64,000 nt of DNA from CAXXFQ01 sp963674475. Its GTDB lineage: Bacteria > Planctomycetota > Planctomycetia > Pirellulales > Thermoguttaceae. The position numbers and the translations under genes were made by a program. Shown in pieces: positions 27,368 through 35,348 of this stretch. The notes below the pieces were generated by a model. It was not told the origin of the DNA, searched no databases, and was given only the letters and a program-made list of their open reading frames with translations. The stretch is from contig CAXXFQ010000017.1 in NCBI GenBank assembly GCA_963674475.2, forward strand, positions 542,624 through 606,623. The letters run 5' to 3'. Position 1 is the stretch's first letter. Every line of letters begins with the position of its first letter.

Positions 27368-27414
27368 ACATTTTGCGTCGACACGTTTTGTCGGACTCTT
27401 TTCCCACGGAAAAA

Positions 27415-30400
27415 TTACTTCCAGGCCGACTCGAATCGATAGCTTCCGGCCGGGGCGTCGACGGTGACTGACGTGTCGGTCGTGCCGGTTACCTTCAGCC
27501 CGCTCTCGGCAAGCGGTTTTCCGCCTTCTGTAATCCCCTTGGCGTCGGTGGTCGGGATGGTAACCGTTGCCGACGTGTTGGCCGGAACGGTTACCTCGAA
27601 CGTCAGCCGCCCGTCCTGCTTCTTCCAATGGCTCTTGATTGGGCCGTGGATCGAATCGTAGTCGGCTTCGACCCAGTCGAGTCCCGAGCGGGGTTGCGGT
27701 TGCACAACGAATCGCTTGTAGCCGGGCACTTTCGTTTCGATTCCGGCGACCGATTGGAACATCCAGCGAGCGACCGCGCCGAACGAGTAGTGGGCGAACG
27801 AGTTCATCGACGGCGACTGGAATCCTTTGTCCGGTGTCCAACCGTCCCACCGTTCCCAAATCGACGTGGCCCCGTGCTTGATCGAAAAGCCCCACGACGG
27901 GAACGTCTCGTTCAGCAAGAGCTTGGTGGCCAGGTCGTGCTCGCCGATCGATGCGAGGGTCGGCATTAGATAGGCGGTGCCGTTGAAGCCGGTCGACAGA
28001 TGGTTGTCACGGGCGCGGATGTCGGCGGCCAGATGTTTGGCGGCCAGTTCACGCTTTGCTTCGGGCAACAGATCGAACGCCAACGCCAGGACGTAGACCG
28101 TCTGCGTGTTGCCGTGAATCCGACCGTCTTCCGAGACGAACTTTTGGTTGAACGCCTCCTTGATCTTTTCAAACAAGGCGCCAAAACGCTTGGCATCTTC
28201 GGTCTTGCCGAGGATTTCCGCCGCTTCGGCCGTCAGCTTCGTACTGTAAGCGAAATAGGCGGTCCCCATGACCTCCTTGGGCGTGTCGGCCTTGATCGAG
28301 AGCCAGTCGCCGTACCCTTGCGCCGGACGAATCAGGTGGTCGCTGTGTTTTTCACAGTAGTCGACGAACCGGGCCATCGCGTCGTAATGTTTTTCGAGCA
28401 CGCGGCGGTCGTGGTAGACTTCGTAGATCGTCATCGGGCAGATCGTCCCCGCGTCGGCCCAACCGGCCGTTCCGCTGCCGAGTCCGAACGGATCGGGAGC
28501 GATATTGGTGAACGATCCGTCGGGTTGCTGAGCGTCTTCAAGATCGACCAACCACTTGGTGAAGAACGCGCCGATGTCGGCGTTGAAGCTGGCGGCGTAG
28601 ACGAAGCACTGCGCGTCGCCGGTCCAGCCGAGTCGTTCATCTCGTTGCGGACAGTCGGTCGGAACTTCAATGAAGTTGGCCCGTTGGGTCCAGAGAATGT
28701 TCTGGTACAGTCGGTTGACCATCGGGCTGGAACAGACGAACTTGCCCGTCATCGGAACGTCCGAGTTGACGGCCAGACCGGTCAGGTTTTCTTTCGTCGG
28801 ACGGCCGGGGAAGCCGGTCATTTCGACATAGCGGAACCCGTGGAACGTGAACCGCGGTGCCCAGGTTTCGCCGTTCGGGTCTCCTTTGAGCGTGTACGTG
28901 TCGGTCGCCTTGGCCAGACGGAGGTTTTCGGTGTAGATCGTTCCGTCCGGGTTAAGTACCTCGGCGTGTCGCAAGACGACGGTCGTTCCAGCCGGGCCCT
29001 TGACCTTCAACCGACAAAAACCGGCGAAGTTTTGTCCCAGGTCGAAAACGAAATGGCCCGGTTTCGGCTCGGTGATCGAGACCGGCTCGATTTCGCCGGT
29101 GACGCGAACCGGTTGGCTCGGGAAACCGGTGAACGGGCGATCGATCTTTTCCATCGCCTCGACTTCGTTCCAGGCGCTGTCGTCGAAATCGGGTTTCGAC
29201 CAGCCGGGCGTTTCCAGACGGGCGTCGTAGGTCTCGCCGTTTAAGAACTCGGCTTCGACGCGCGGTCCGTAGGCCGTTTTCCAACTGCCGTCGGTGATGA
29301 CGGTCTGTTTCGAGCCGTCGGCCATTTCCAGTTCCAGCTGGACAAACGCCTTGCACAGTTTGCCGTAGAGGTCTTTTTTTAACGCCCAGCCGATCGAACC
29401 GGCGTACCATCCGGCGGCCAGTTCGACCCCGACGGCGTTTTTGCCGTCCGACCGGACCAGGTCGGTGACGTCGTAGGTGTTGTAGTAGACCCGTTTGTTG
29501 TAGTCGGTCCAGCCGGGGGTGAAGTAATCGTCGGCGACCGGTTGGCCGTTGATGTGCAGCCGATAGTTCCCCAGAGCGCTGGCATGGACCGTCGCGCGAC
29601 GGACCTCGCCGTTGGCGGAAAACTCCTTGCGGATCTGGGCCGCACCATAGGCGGACGCGTCGGGCTGGATCAGTTTGCCCCACGGTTCTTCGCCGACCTT
29701 GCGAATCTTGGCGGCCGGTTCCCAGGCAACCGTTTTATCGTCCGTGCCGTAGGGGCCGGTCTGCCAGCCTTCCTTGACTTCCCTCGCGACCTGCCACGTG
29801 GTATCGATCGGCAGCAGCAGGACCTTGTCCTTGTACGCGACGCCCAGCTTCCCGCAGACGGCGGCCGCGTTGGGCGTATCGTGGAAGTTTTCGCCGAGGA
29901 TGGCCAGTTGGTTTTTCCCCGGTTTGATATGTTTGGTCATGTCGATCGGGGCGATCCGCTTGAACGTCACCCCCTTGAAAACTTCGTGCCCGTTGAGGAA
30001 GACCTGGGCCGAGTTGTCGACCGAAAGCAGCATGATCGCCTTTTCCGGCTTCTCCCCTTCGGGTAGATCAAAGTCGCGACGGAAGTACCTTTTTCCGGAT
30101 GGAATCAGCAGTTTCGGGCCCATGTTCGGCTCGTTCGACCAGACCCAAAGGCAATCGTCCAGCGTCAGGCCTTCCATCTTCTGGAGGCCGGATTTCGATT
30201 GGGGATGGAGGAGCCGTTTTTTCGGACCGATCCACTTGGCTTTGACGTCCTCGGGCTTGAACATCCCGGTCCGAAACGTGGCCGTTTGGCTGTAATCGGT
30301 CGGTTTCCCCTCGGCGTCCCAGATGCGCACTTTCCAGTGGTAGCTCTTGCACGACGCAAGCGGTTTGCCGTCGTAAACGATTTGGATCGATTGGTCCGAC

Positions 30401-30675
30401 TCGACACGACCGGTGTCCCAGACGTTTCCTTCGCCCGCGTCGAGGGTTTTCGGATCGTCGGCAACGAGAATTTGGTACGCTGTTTGGGCCGCACCGCGTC
30501 GGGCGTCGACCATTTGCCAAAACATTCGGGGCCGTTCGACCGTCAGCCCCATCGGGTTTTGACGATATTCACACCGCAGTTGATCGACCGTTGCCGGGGA
30601 GAGGTCGGCGGCCGGTGCTAGCCCGGGTGCGAAAAAGAGAGTTGCTAACAAGAGCGTGAGGAATCGTGAAGGCAT
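27415..30675 (-). CDS. Secreted alpha-L-rhamnosidase (GH78)
   Basis: This is a 1086-residue secreted enzyme. The start is taken at the ATG of MPSRFLTLLLATLFFAPGLAPAA (30675), giving a signal peptide and a GAGGT upstream. The N-terminal fibronectin-like domain begins LRCEYRQNPMGLTVERPRMFW, typical of GH78. A jelly-roll insert (residues about 170-330, with KRYFRRDFDLPEG and VFLNGHEVFKG) and the rhamnosidase N domain (YRLHINGQPVADDYFTPGWTDYNKR) precede the (alpha/alpha)6 catalytic barrel, which contains DCPQRDERLGWTGDA near residue 673 with the acidic residues of the active site. A beta-sandwich C-domain closes the protein. It cleaves terminal L-rhamnose from plant or algal glycans. It has its own terminator at 27326 and lies downstream of the rhamnose isomerase operon. 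Confidence 0.92.
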   Translation of the reverse strand: MPSRFLTLLLATLFFAPGLAPAADLSPATVDQLRCEYRQNPMGLTVERPRMFWQMVDARRGAAQTAYQILVADDPKTLDAGEGNVWDTGRVESDQSIQIVYDGKPLASCKSYHWKVRIWDAEGKPTDYSQTATFRTGMFKPEDVKAKWIGPKKRLLHPQSKSGLQKMEGLTLDDCLWVWSNEPNMGPKLLIPSGKRYFRRDFDLPEGEKPEKAIMLLSVDNSAQVFLNGHEVFKGVTFKRIAPIDMTKHIKPGKNQLAILGENFHDTPNAAAVCGKLGVAYKDKVLLLPIDTTWQVAREVKEGWQTGPYGTDDKTVAWEPAAKIRKVGEEPWGKLIQPDASAYGAAQIRKEFSANGEVRRATVHASALGNYRLHINGQPVADDYFTPGWTDYNKRVYYNTYDVTDLVRSDGKNAVGVELAAGWYAGSIGWALKKDLYGKLCKAFVQLELEMADGSKQTVITDGSWKTAYGPRVEAEFLNGETYDARLETPGWSKPDFDDSAWNEVEAMEKIDRPFTGFPSQPVRVTGEIEPVSITEPKPGHFVFDLGQNFAGFCRLKVKGPAGTTVVLRHAEVLNPDGTIYTENLRLAKATDTYTLKGDPNGETWAPRFTFHGFRYVEMTGFPGRPTKENLTGLAVNSDVPMTGKFVCSSPMVNRLYQNILWTQRANFIEVPTDCPQRDERLGWTGDAQCFVYAASFNADIGAFFTKWLVDLEDAQQPDGSFTNIAPDPFGLGSGTAGWADAGTICPMTIYEVYHDRRVLEKHYDAMARFVDYCEKHSDHLIRPAQGYGDWLSIKADTPKEVMGTAYFAYSTKLTAEAAEILGKTEDAKRFGALFEKIKEAFNQKFVSEDGRIHGNTQTVYVLALAFDLLPEAKRELAAKHLAADIRARDNHLSTGFNGTAYLMPTLASIGEHDLATKLLLNETFPSWGFSIKHGATSIWERWDGWTPDKGFQSPSMNSFAHYSFGAVARWMFQSVAGIETKVPGYKRFVVQPQPRSGLDWVEADYDSIHGPIKSHWKKQDGRLTFEVTVPANTSATVTIPTTDAKGITEGGKPLAESGLKVTGTTDTSVTVDAPAGSYRFESAWK

Positions 30676-30735
30676 AAAGGATACCTCGTCGGTTGGGGGT
30701 GGGAATAATTTTTTCGAAAGTAAGAAAAGGGGAGT

Positions 30736-30772
30736 CAAAAAGGAACGCCCGCCGTTTTTTCTGACGGACGCT
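30736..30772 (-). terminator. Rho-independent terminator of the rhaA operon
   Basis: On the minus strand AGCGTCCGTC pairs with GGCGGGCGTT (10 bp, three G-U pairs) around AGAAAAAAC, followed by CCTTTTT. It lies 43 bases after the stop of the small membrane protein gene at 30815. Confidence 0.65.
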
Positions 30773-30777
30773 CCCTC

Positions 30778-30811
30778 GAATTTTTTTATTCGCCGAATTT
30801 TTTTATTCGCC
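30778..30811. repeat. Perfect 17-bp tandem duplication
   Basis: GAATTTTTTTATTCGCC occurs twice head to tail (30778-30794 and 30795-30811) between the stop of the small gene at 30815 and the operon terminator. Confidence 0.85.
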
Positions 30812-30814
30812 AGT

Positions 30815-31033
30815 TTAGGACGCGGAATCTGAAGGTTCGGCGGGAGAGGTATTTTCTTCCGCTTCCTTCTCTTTCCACATCCAGAACGGGGTGATGACGA
30901 ACCATGCGATGGTGGCGATGAGCATGATTTTTTTCATCGTTTCCATCTCAATCGAGCCGCCCAAAAAGGCGACCGACGGCCAGACGGTAGCCACCAGCGC
31001 GATGGCCGAAAGGATCATACCGACGAGTTTCAT
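30815..31033 (-). CDS. Small two-helix membrane protein coupled to the NCS1-type permease
   Basis: This is a 72-residue protein starting MKLVGMILSAIALVATVWPS at 31033; its ATG overlaps the permease stop (ATGA), which implies translational coupling. Two hydrophobic segments (about 4-25 and 36-52) flank a short loop GGSIEMETMKK, and the tail is acidic (KEKEAEENTSPAEPSDS). The tight coupling suggests a stabilising or regulatory subunit of the transporter. It could also be an independent small membrane protein; no family is recognised. Confidence 0.8.
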   Translation of the reverse strand: MKLVGMILSAIALVATVWPSVAFLGGSIEMETMKKIMLIATIAWFVITPFWMWKEKEAEENTSPAEPSDSAS

Positions 31034-32532
31034 GATTTTCCTCCTGCCAAGGCGGGCCGTTGGATTAATTTGCTCAAAATGACGTAAAGAATCGCCGCGA
31101 TAAACCAACCGGGCAAACTGGCGAAAAAGATTTGAAGACCGGTGAATTTCACGAGCCCCAAACAAATGATCACCGTCAGTATCCAGGCGAAACCGGCGGC
31201 CCAATTGAACGACGTGCCCGACTTTTCGGCATAGGCCGGTTCGAGCCCCATCCGTTTGAAACACCAGAAGTCGACGAACACGACCGCGCCCATCGGGACG
31301 AGCAACAGGCCGTAGAGGGCGACGAAATCTAACAGCTTCATCGCGATCGCCGGGAAGATCCCTGCCACGGTTGCGACCAGTCCGGCCAAAAGGGTCACGC
31401 GGAAACGGGACCATTTCGGCACGATCGCCTGAAACGCAAGCCCCGCGCGATAGATCGTCGGGTTGGCCGTCGTCCATCCGGCGATGATCACACAGACCAG
31501 CCCCGCATAGCCGACCGCCTCGAACGTCAACGGACCGGGCAGAATGTTGGCCGTCGGGTCGAGCTTGAGGCGATAGGAGTACAGCAGCGACGCGGCGATC
31601 CACGCCATGAAGTGGCCGACGTACATCCCGGCCGCCGACGCGACGCCGTACCACGATTTTTTCGCGAAGCGGAAGACCGATAGGTCGGCCATCCCGAGGT
31701 GCATCGCCGCGTTGGCGAACCAGGCGAAGAACGTGACGTGCCAGATCGTAAACTTGGTCTGGCCGGGTAACGGGTCGCCGCCGGGCCAGAGCTCGGTCTT
31801 TGCGAATTGCCACAGGTCGCCTAGCGAATTGATCTCGGCGCCGGTCAGGTCCAGGAACTGTTTGAACGCGACCAGACCGAAGGTCAGAAAGACCAGCACC
31901 ATCCACGGCGCGGCGACGTTGGCAAACCGGGACACCGTCTGGTAACCCAACGCCGCGACAATCGCGATCACCAACCCGACCACGCTGGTCGCAACGACCC
32001 AACCGACGCTCGTGGGATAGTAAAGCGATTTGAGCGCTTCGACGTTTTCGGGCAAGTTGAACGACCAGTTCGGATTGATCGCGCTGGCCCAAGCGCCGAC
32101 GGCCGTGGCCGAAACGGTGATCATCGCCCCGGCCAGAAAGCAGAACATGATGCCGTTGGCCAGATTGTAAATGGTGACCAGCTTCCGCCCACAGATCTTT
32201 TCGAGCTGATAGTACAACGTCAATCGGGCACGAGTGGCGATCGGCGCCGTCAGAAAAATCCAACTGAGCACGGCCAGCAGATTCCCCAGTAGCAGTCCGA
32301 CAATCAGGTCGAACGCGCTGACACCACAGGCGACAAACAACGGGCCGATCATCAATTCGGTGCCCGCACAGTGTTCTCCGGCGTACATCCCGATAAAGCT
32401 ACGGAAGCCCAGCAGACGGCTCTTCGGGACCGGAGTCCGTTCGAACTCGCTTGTTGCTTCGGACTCGCCGAACGGGACGGCCGGTTCGATTTCTACCGGC
32501 GGAGGGCCGGATGATTGGGTCGGGTTAGTCAT
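31030..32532 (-). CDS. NCS1 (purine-cytosine permease-like) transporter in the rhamnose operon
   Basis: This is a 500-residue protein with about twelve transmembrane helices. The start at 32532 (MTNPTQSSGPPPVEIEPAVP) has GGAG upstream; an ATG six codons earlier is also open. The block RSFIGMYAGEHCAGTELMIGPLFVACG sits at helix 1, and later helices have FFAWFANAAMHLGMADLSVFRFAKK, as in the CodB/PurP-type nucleobase:cation symporter-1 family. Known members import nucleobases, hydantoins or thiamine, usually with H+ or Na+. Its place 60 bases after L-rhamnose isomerase, and before no other transporter, makes L-rhamnose the best guess for the substrate; that is an inference. Confidence 0.82.
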   Translation of the reverse strand: MTNPTQSSGPPPVEIEPAVPFGESEATSEFERTPVPKSRLLGFRSFIGMYAGEHCAGTELMIGPLFVACGVSAFDLIVGLLLGNLLAVLSWIFLTAPIATRARLTLYYQLEKICGRKLVTIYNLANGIMFCFLAGAMITVSATAVGAWASAINPNWSFNLPENVEALKSLYYPTSVGWVVATSVVGLVIAIVAALGYQTVSRFANVAAPWMVLVFLTFGLVAFKQFLDLTGAEINSLGDLWQFAKTELWPGGDPLPGQTKFTIWHVTFFAWFANAAMHLGMADLSVFRFAKKSWYGVASAAGMYVGHFMAWIAASLLYSYRLKLDPTANILPGPLTFEAVGYAGLVCVIIAGWTTANPTIYRAGLAFQAIVPKWSRFRVTLLAGLVATVAGIFPAIAMKLLDFVALYGLLLVPMGAVVFVDFWCFKRMGLEPAYAEKSGTSFNWAAGFAWILTVIICLGLVKFTGLQIFFASLPGWFIAAILYVILSKLIQRPALAGGKS

Positions 32533-32592
32533 AGGCAAAACTCCATTCATGCAGAGAGACGGGAGGCATTCCTTCCGAGCTTACGAGCGGGC

Positions 32593-33864
32593 CTATAGGC
32601 GGGCTGAAAGCACGTCGTTTTCATATTGTTTCACTTGTTCCAACCAACGGCCGTCGGGCGGGACATCGCTTTTGAGACAGTATTGATTCCAGATCGCGCC
32701 AAACGGCAACGATTTGGTTTCTTCCAGCAGAGCCAAACGACCGCTTAAGTCCCCTTGCGTTTCGATCGCGCGGAGCTGACCGATTGGTTCCAACAGCGCC
32801 AAGAGCAGGGCCTTCAACATTGACCGAGTGCCGATCACCCAGGCGGCGATTCGGTTGATCGTCGCGTCGAAGAAGTCCAAGCCGATGTGGACCCGATCCA
32901 AAAATTGGCCGCGGACCAGTTCTTCGGCGATCGCGCGGAGGTCGTCGGTCAGCGTGACCACGTGGTCGCTGTCCCAACGGACGCCTCGGCTGACGTGCAA
33001 GAGGATTTCGTTTAAGTACAACAGGGTCGAAGAGATCTTGTCGGCAATCGTCTCGGTCGGATGAAAGTGGCCCGCGTCGAGGCAGACCAGTTTGTCCCGT
33101 TTGATCGCGTAGCCAAGATAAAATTCGTGTGACCCGACGACGTAGCTTTCCGATCCGATACCAAAAAGCTTGCACTCGACCGAGTCGACGTTGCAGGTCG
33201 GATCGATCGGTTCGGCGAAAATCGTATCGAGCGAATCGACCAACCGTTCTCGCGGCGCGAGCCGATCGACCGGCGTGTCCTTGTAGCCGTCGGGGATCCA
33301 GAAGTTGGTCACCGTCGTCGATCCGAGCGTCCTCCCGGCCGCCTCGGCGATCTTGCGGCAGGCGATCCCGTGCTCGATCCAGAACTGGCGAATCCCTTTA
33401 TCCTGGTGGGAAAGGGTAAAACCGTCGGCCGCCTTCGGGTGGGAAAAATAGGTCGGGTTGAAATCCATTCCGAGGCCATTTTCGCCGCACCAGTCGAACC
33501 AACTTTGGAAGTGGGCCGGTTCGAGTTCGTTGCGATCGACTTTCTTACCTTGTGTGTCGGCGTAGCAGGCGTGCAGGTTCAAACGATGTTTTCCGGGGAT
33601 CAGCGAGAGGGTCATCTCCAGGTCCCGACGCAACTCGTCCGGCGTTCGCGCTTTGCCCGGGTAGTTGCCCGTCACGGCAATGCCGCCGTCGAGATCGGTC
33701 CCGGCGTTTTCGAAGCCGCCCACGTCGTCCCCTTGCCAGCAGTGCAGCGACACGGCGATCGCGTTGAGTTGATCCATAGCTCGATCCACATCCACGCCCA
33801 GCTCGGCATACTGTTGCTTTGCCAAGACAAACGCCTTTTCGATCGAGTCGGGAGAATTGAGCAT
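32593..33864 (-). CDS. rhaA: L-rhamnose isomerase
   Basis: At 423 residues it has the length of E. coli RhaA and is closely similar to it along its whole length, for example VSLHCWQGDDVGGFENAG, GKHRLNLHACYADTQG, MDFNPTYFSHPKAADGFTLSH, VTNFWIPDGYKDTPVDRLAPR and LVCLDAGHFHPTE. The metal-binding residues fall in DAGHFHPTE (near 259) and VRWDSDHVV. It converts L-rhamnose to L-rhamnulose in the cytoplasm with a divalent metal. The ATG at 33864 follows AAAGGAAA. The permease follows after 60 bases; the AraC regulator lies 83 bases upstream. Kinase and aldolase genes are not in the window. Confidence 0.96.
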   Translation of the reverse strand: MLNSPDSIEKAFVLAKQQYAELGVDVDRAMDQLNAIAVSLHCWQGDDVGGFENAGTDLDGGIAVTGNYPGKARTPDELRRDLEMTLSLIPGKHRLNLHACYADTQGKKVDRNELEPAHFQSWFDWCGENGLGMDFNPTYFSHPKAADGFTLSHQDKGIRQFWIEHGIACRKIAEAAGRTLGSTTVTNFWIPDGYKDTPVDRLAPRERLVDSLDTIFAEPIDPTCNVDSVECKLFGIGSESYVVGSHEFYLGYAIKRDKLVCLDAGHFHPTETIADKISSTLLYLNEILLHVSRGVRWDSDHVVTLTDDLRAIAEELVRGQFLDRVHIGLDFFDATINRIAAWVIGTRSMLKALLLALLEPIGQLRAIETQGDLSGRLALLEETKSLPFGAIWNQYCLKSDVPPDGRWLEQVKQYENDVLSARL

Positions 33865-33947
33865 CCGATTTCCTTTCCGTAGGAGAATTTGTATTGAGGT
33901 TTTTCCCTATCCGGTTTCTGGACGGGCTTTTTATGGACTTGGATGAT

Positions 33948-34826
33948 TCAAGGGTTGCGCCATTTTGTCGGCGAGACGCCGAGACGGGCCTTGAACATTT
34001 TCGAAAAATGATACGGGCTCGAAAAATGCAGCCTTGCGGCGATTTGTTTTATCGGCAGATCGGTGTTGCGAAGCAAAAAACATGCTCGGTTGATCCTTAT
34101 TTGTAGATGATATTGATAAGGCGTCAATCCGGTATGCTCTTTGAAGAGCCGATAGAAATGGCTCGTACTGTAGTGCAGGCTGGCGGCCAGCCGCTTCATT
34201 TCGGGGATCTCCTCCACCTGATTCTCGAGGCAACGCTTGGCGTCTCGGATCATTTTGAGGGCCTTGTCTCCGGCTTGTTCGGTCCGTTGGGTCGCCAAGA
34301 TCGAGGCGATCAATGAAGAGGCCTCCGACGCGATTAACTGGGTATACCCGGGCGTTTCCAAATGGATAAGTTCGAGGATTCTCGAATAGCTGTCGACAAC
34401 CGTGCGGCCGTCTTCAAGCCGATACAGGGGCTGTTTAGGAGAGATGAATTGATGTTCGACCCAGCGATCGATCACGGGACCATTGATCGAGACCCAGTAT
34501 TCGTTCCAGCCGACGGTCGGATTGGGCCGGTAGCGATGCCAGACGTTGGGAAATAAAATGACCGCGTTGCCAGGGTGAAGCTCGAACGTTTGGCCCCCTT
34601 CGACCTCGAATTCCCCTTCACCTTCGGAGATATAGAGGATCTGATATTCGGGCAACCGGCGCCCTTGTTCCCAACGAAATGCGTGACTTTCCGGATGACC
34701 GGCGGGCGGGTAAGGGGATTTGGCGGGAATCCGAGCGTGACCGGCATTGGTGACATAGAGTCCCCAGCCGATTTCCCGGTCGCTGACGACCAGATAGCGG
34801 AAATAGTTTTCCGGAGATAACGCCAT
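33948..34826 (-). CDS. AraC family transcriptional regulator, likely of rhamnose genes
   Basis: This is a 292-residue regulator starting at the ATG of MALSPENYFRYLV (34826), with GAGGTAA upstream. Residues 15-150 form a cupin-like sugar-sensing domain (LPEYQILYISEGEGEFEVEG, HPGNAVILFPNVWHRYRP). Residues 195-290 hold the two helix-turn-helix motifs (MKRLAASLHYSTSHFYRLFK and IKQIAARLHFSSPYHFSKMFK). It probably activates the rhamnose operon when L-rhamnose is bound, as RhaS/RhaR do. It is immediately upstream of rhaA in the same direction, so it may be co-transcribed and autoregulated. Confidence 0.9.
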   Translation of the reverse strand: MALSPENYFRYLVVSDREIGWGLYVTNAGHARIPAKSPYPPAGHPESHAFRWEQGRRLPEYQILYISEGEGEFEVEGGQTFELHPGNAVILFPNVWHRYRPNPTVGWNEYWVSINGPVIDRWVEHQFISPKQPLYRLEDGRTVVDSYSRILELIHLETPGYTQLIASEASSLIASILATQRTEQAGDKALKMIRDAKRCLENQVEEIPEMKRLAASLHYSTSHFYRLFKEHTGLTPYQYHLQIRINRACFLLRNTDLPIKQIAARLHFSSPYHFSKMFKARLGVSPTKWRNP

Positions 34827-35348
34827 AACAGTTACCTCATTTTTTCGCCCCACATGCCTTGACCCTCAATGGAAGGGGGAAGGAGTCAGGGCCCACTGAA
34901 AGCCATTTATCGTCGACAGACGGGCCGTTTCAGTAACAGACTAATTTTGCCCTTCGGAGCGAGGAAGCAGCCGTTTGTGGAGCCGGTATCACGCCACGCT
35001 CGTAGTTCGTTTGGCGAGAAATGTCTTTTAAGTCTTCTGTGAATAATGGCTTATGTGATTTGCGGTAGGTCTGCAAATCATGACATTATTTTACCACGGC
35101 GCCAAACTTCTTGCCAAGCCACGTCATTGCGATGAGAGAAATTGATAACAGATCAGAGAAAAGTGTATCAATTCCTTTTCCGTGGCGATGATTTGATGGG
35201 TCGAATCCCGCGAGCAACCTAAGACGGGCGACCGGTTTTCCCCTTTGGAAATGAAAAAAGGGCGGGCGGGCCCTCGACAGGAGATCGAAATCCCTTGTCG
35301 AGGAGTTTTGGTATCGGACTGATTTTGAGGAGCCCCCCCGCGTGAAAA
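34827..35348. other. Intergenic region upstream of the AraC regulator
   Basis: About 520 bases. It should hold the promoter of the regulator and the terminator of the DUF4091-type hydrolase gene (35255-35303). No gene seen. Confidence 0.4.
35255..35303 (-). terminator. Probable terminator after the DUF4091-type hydrolase gene
   Basis: CCTCGACA (35272-35279) pairs with TGTCGAGG (35296-35303). On the minus strand the stem is followed by GC-rich sequence and then TTTTTT, so it is a weaker match than the other terminators. Confidence 0.5.

Noticed and set aside
30815..32263. A 482-residue minus-strand frame
   Set aside because: Its first part is an Arg/Gly/Asp-rich shadow of the NCS1-type permease; only the last 72 codons (from 31033) look like a protein.
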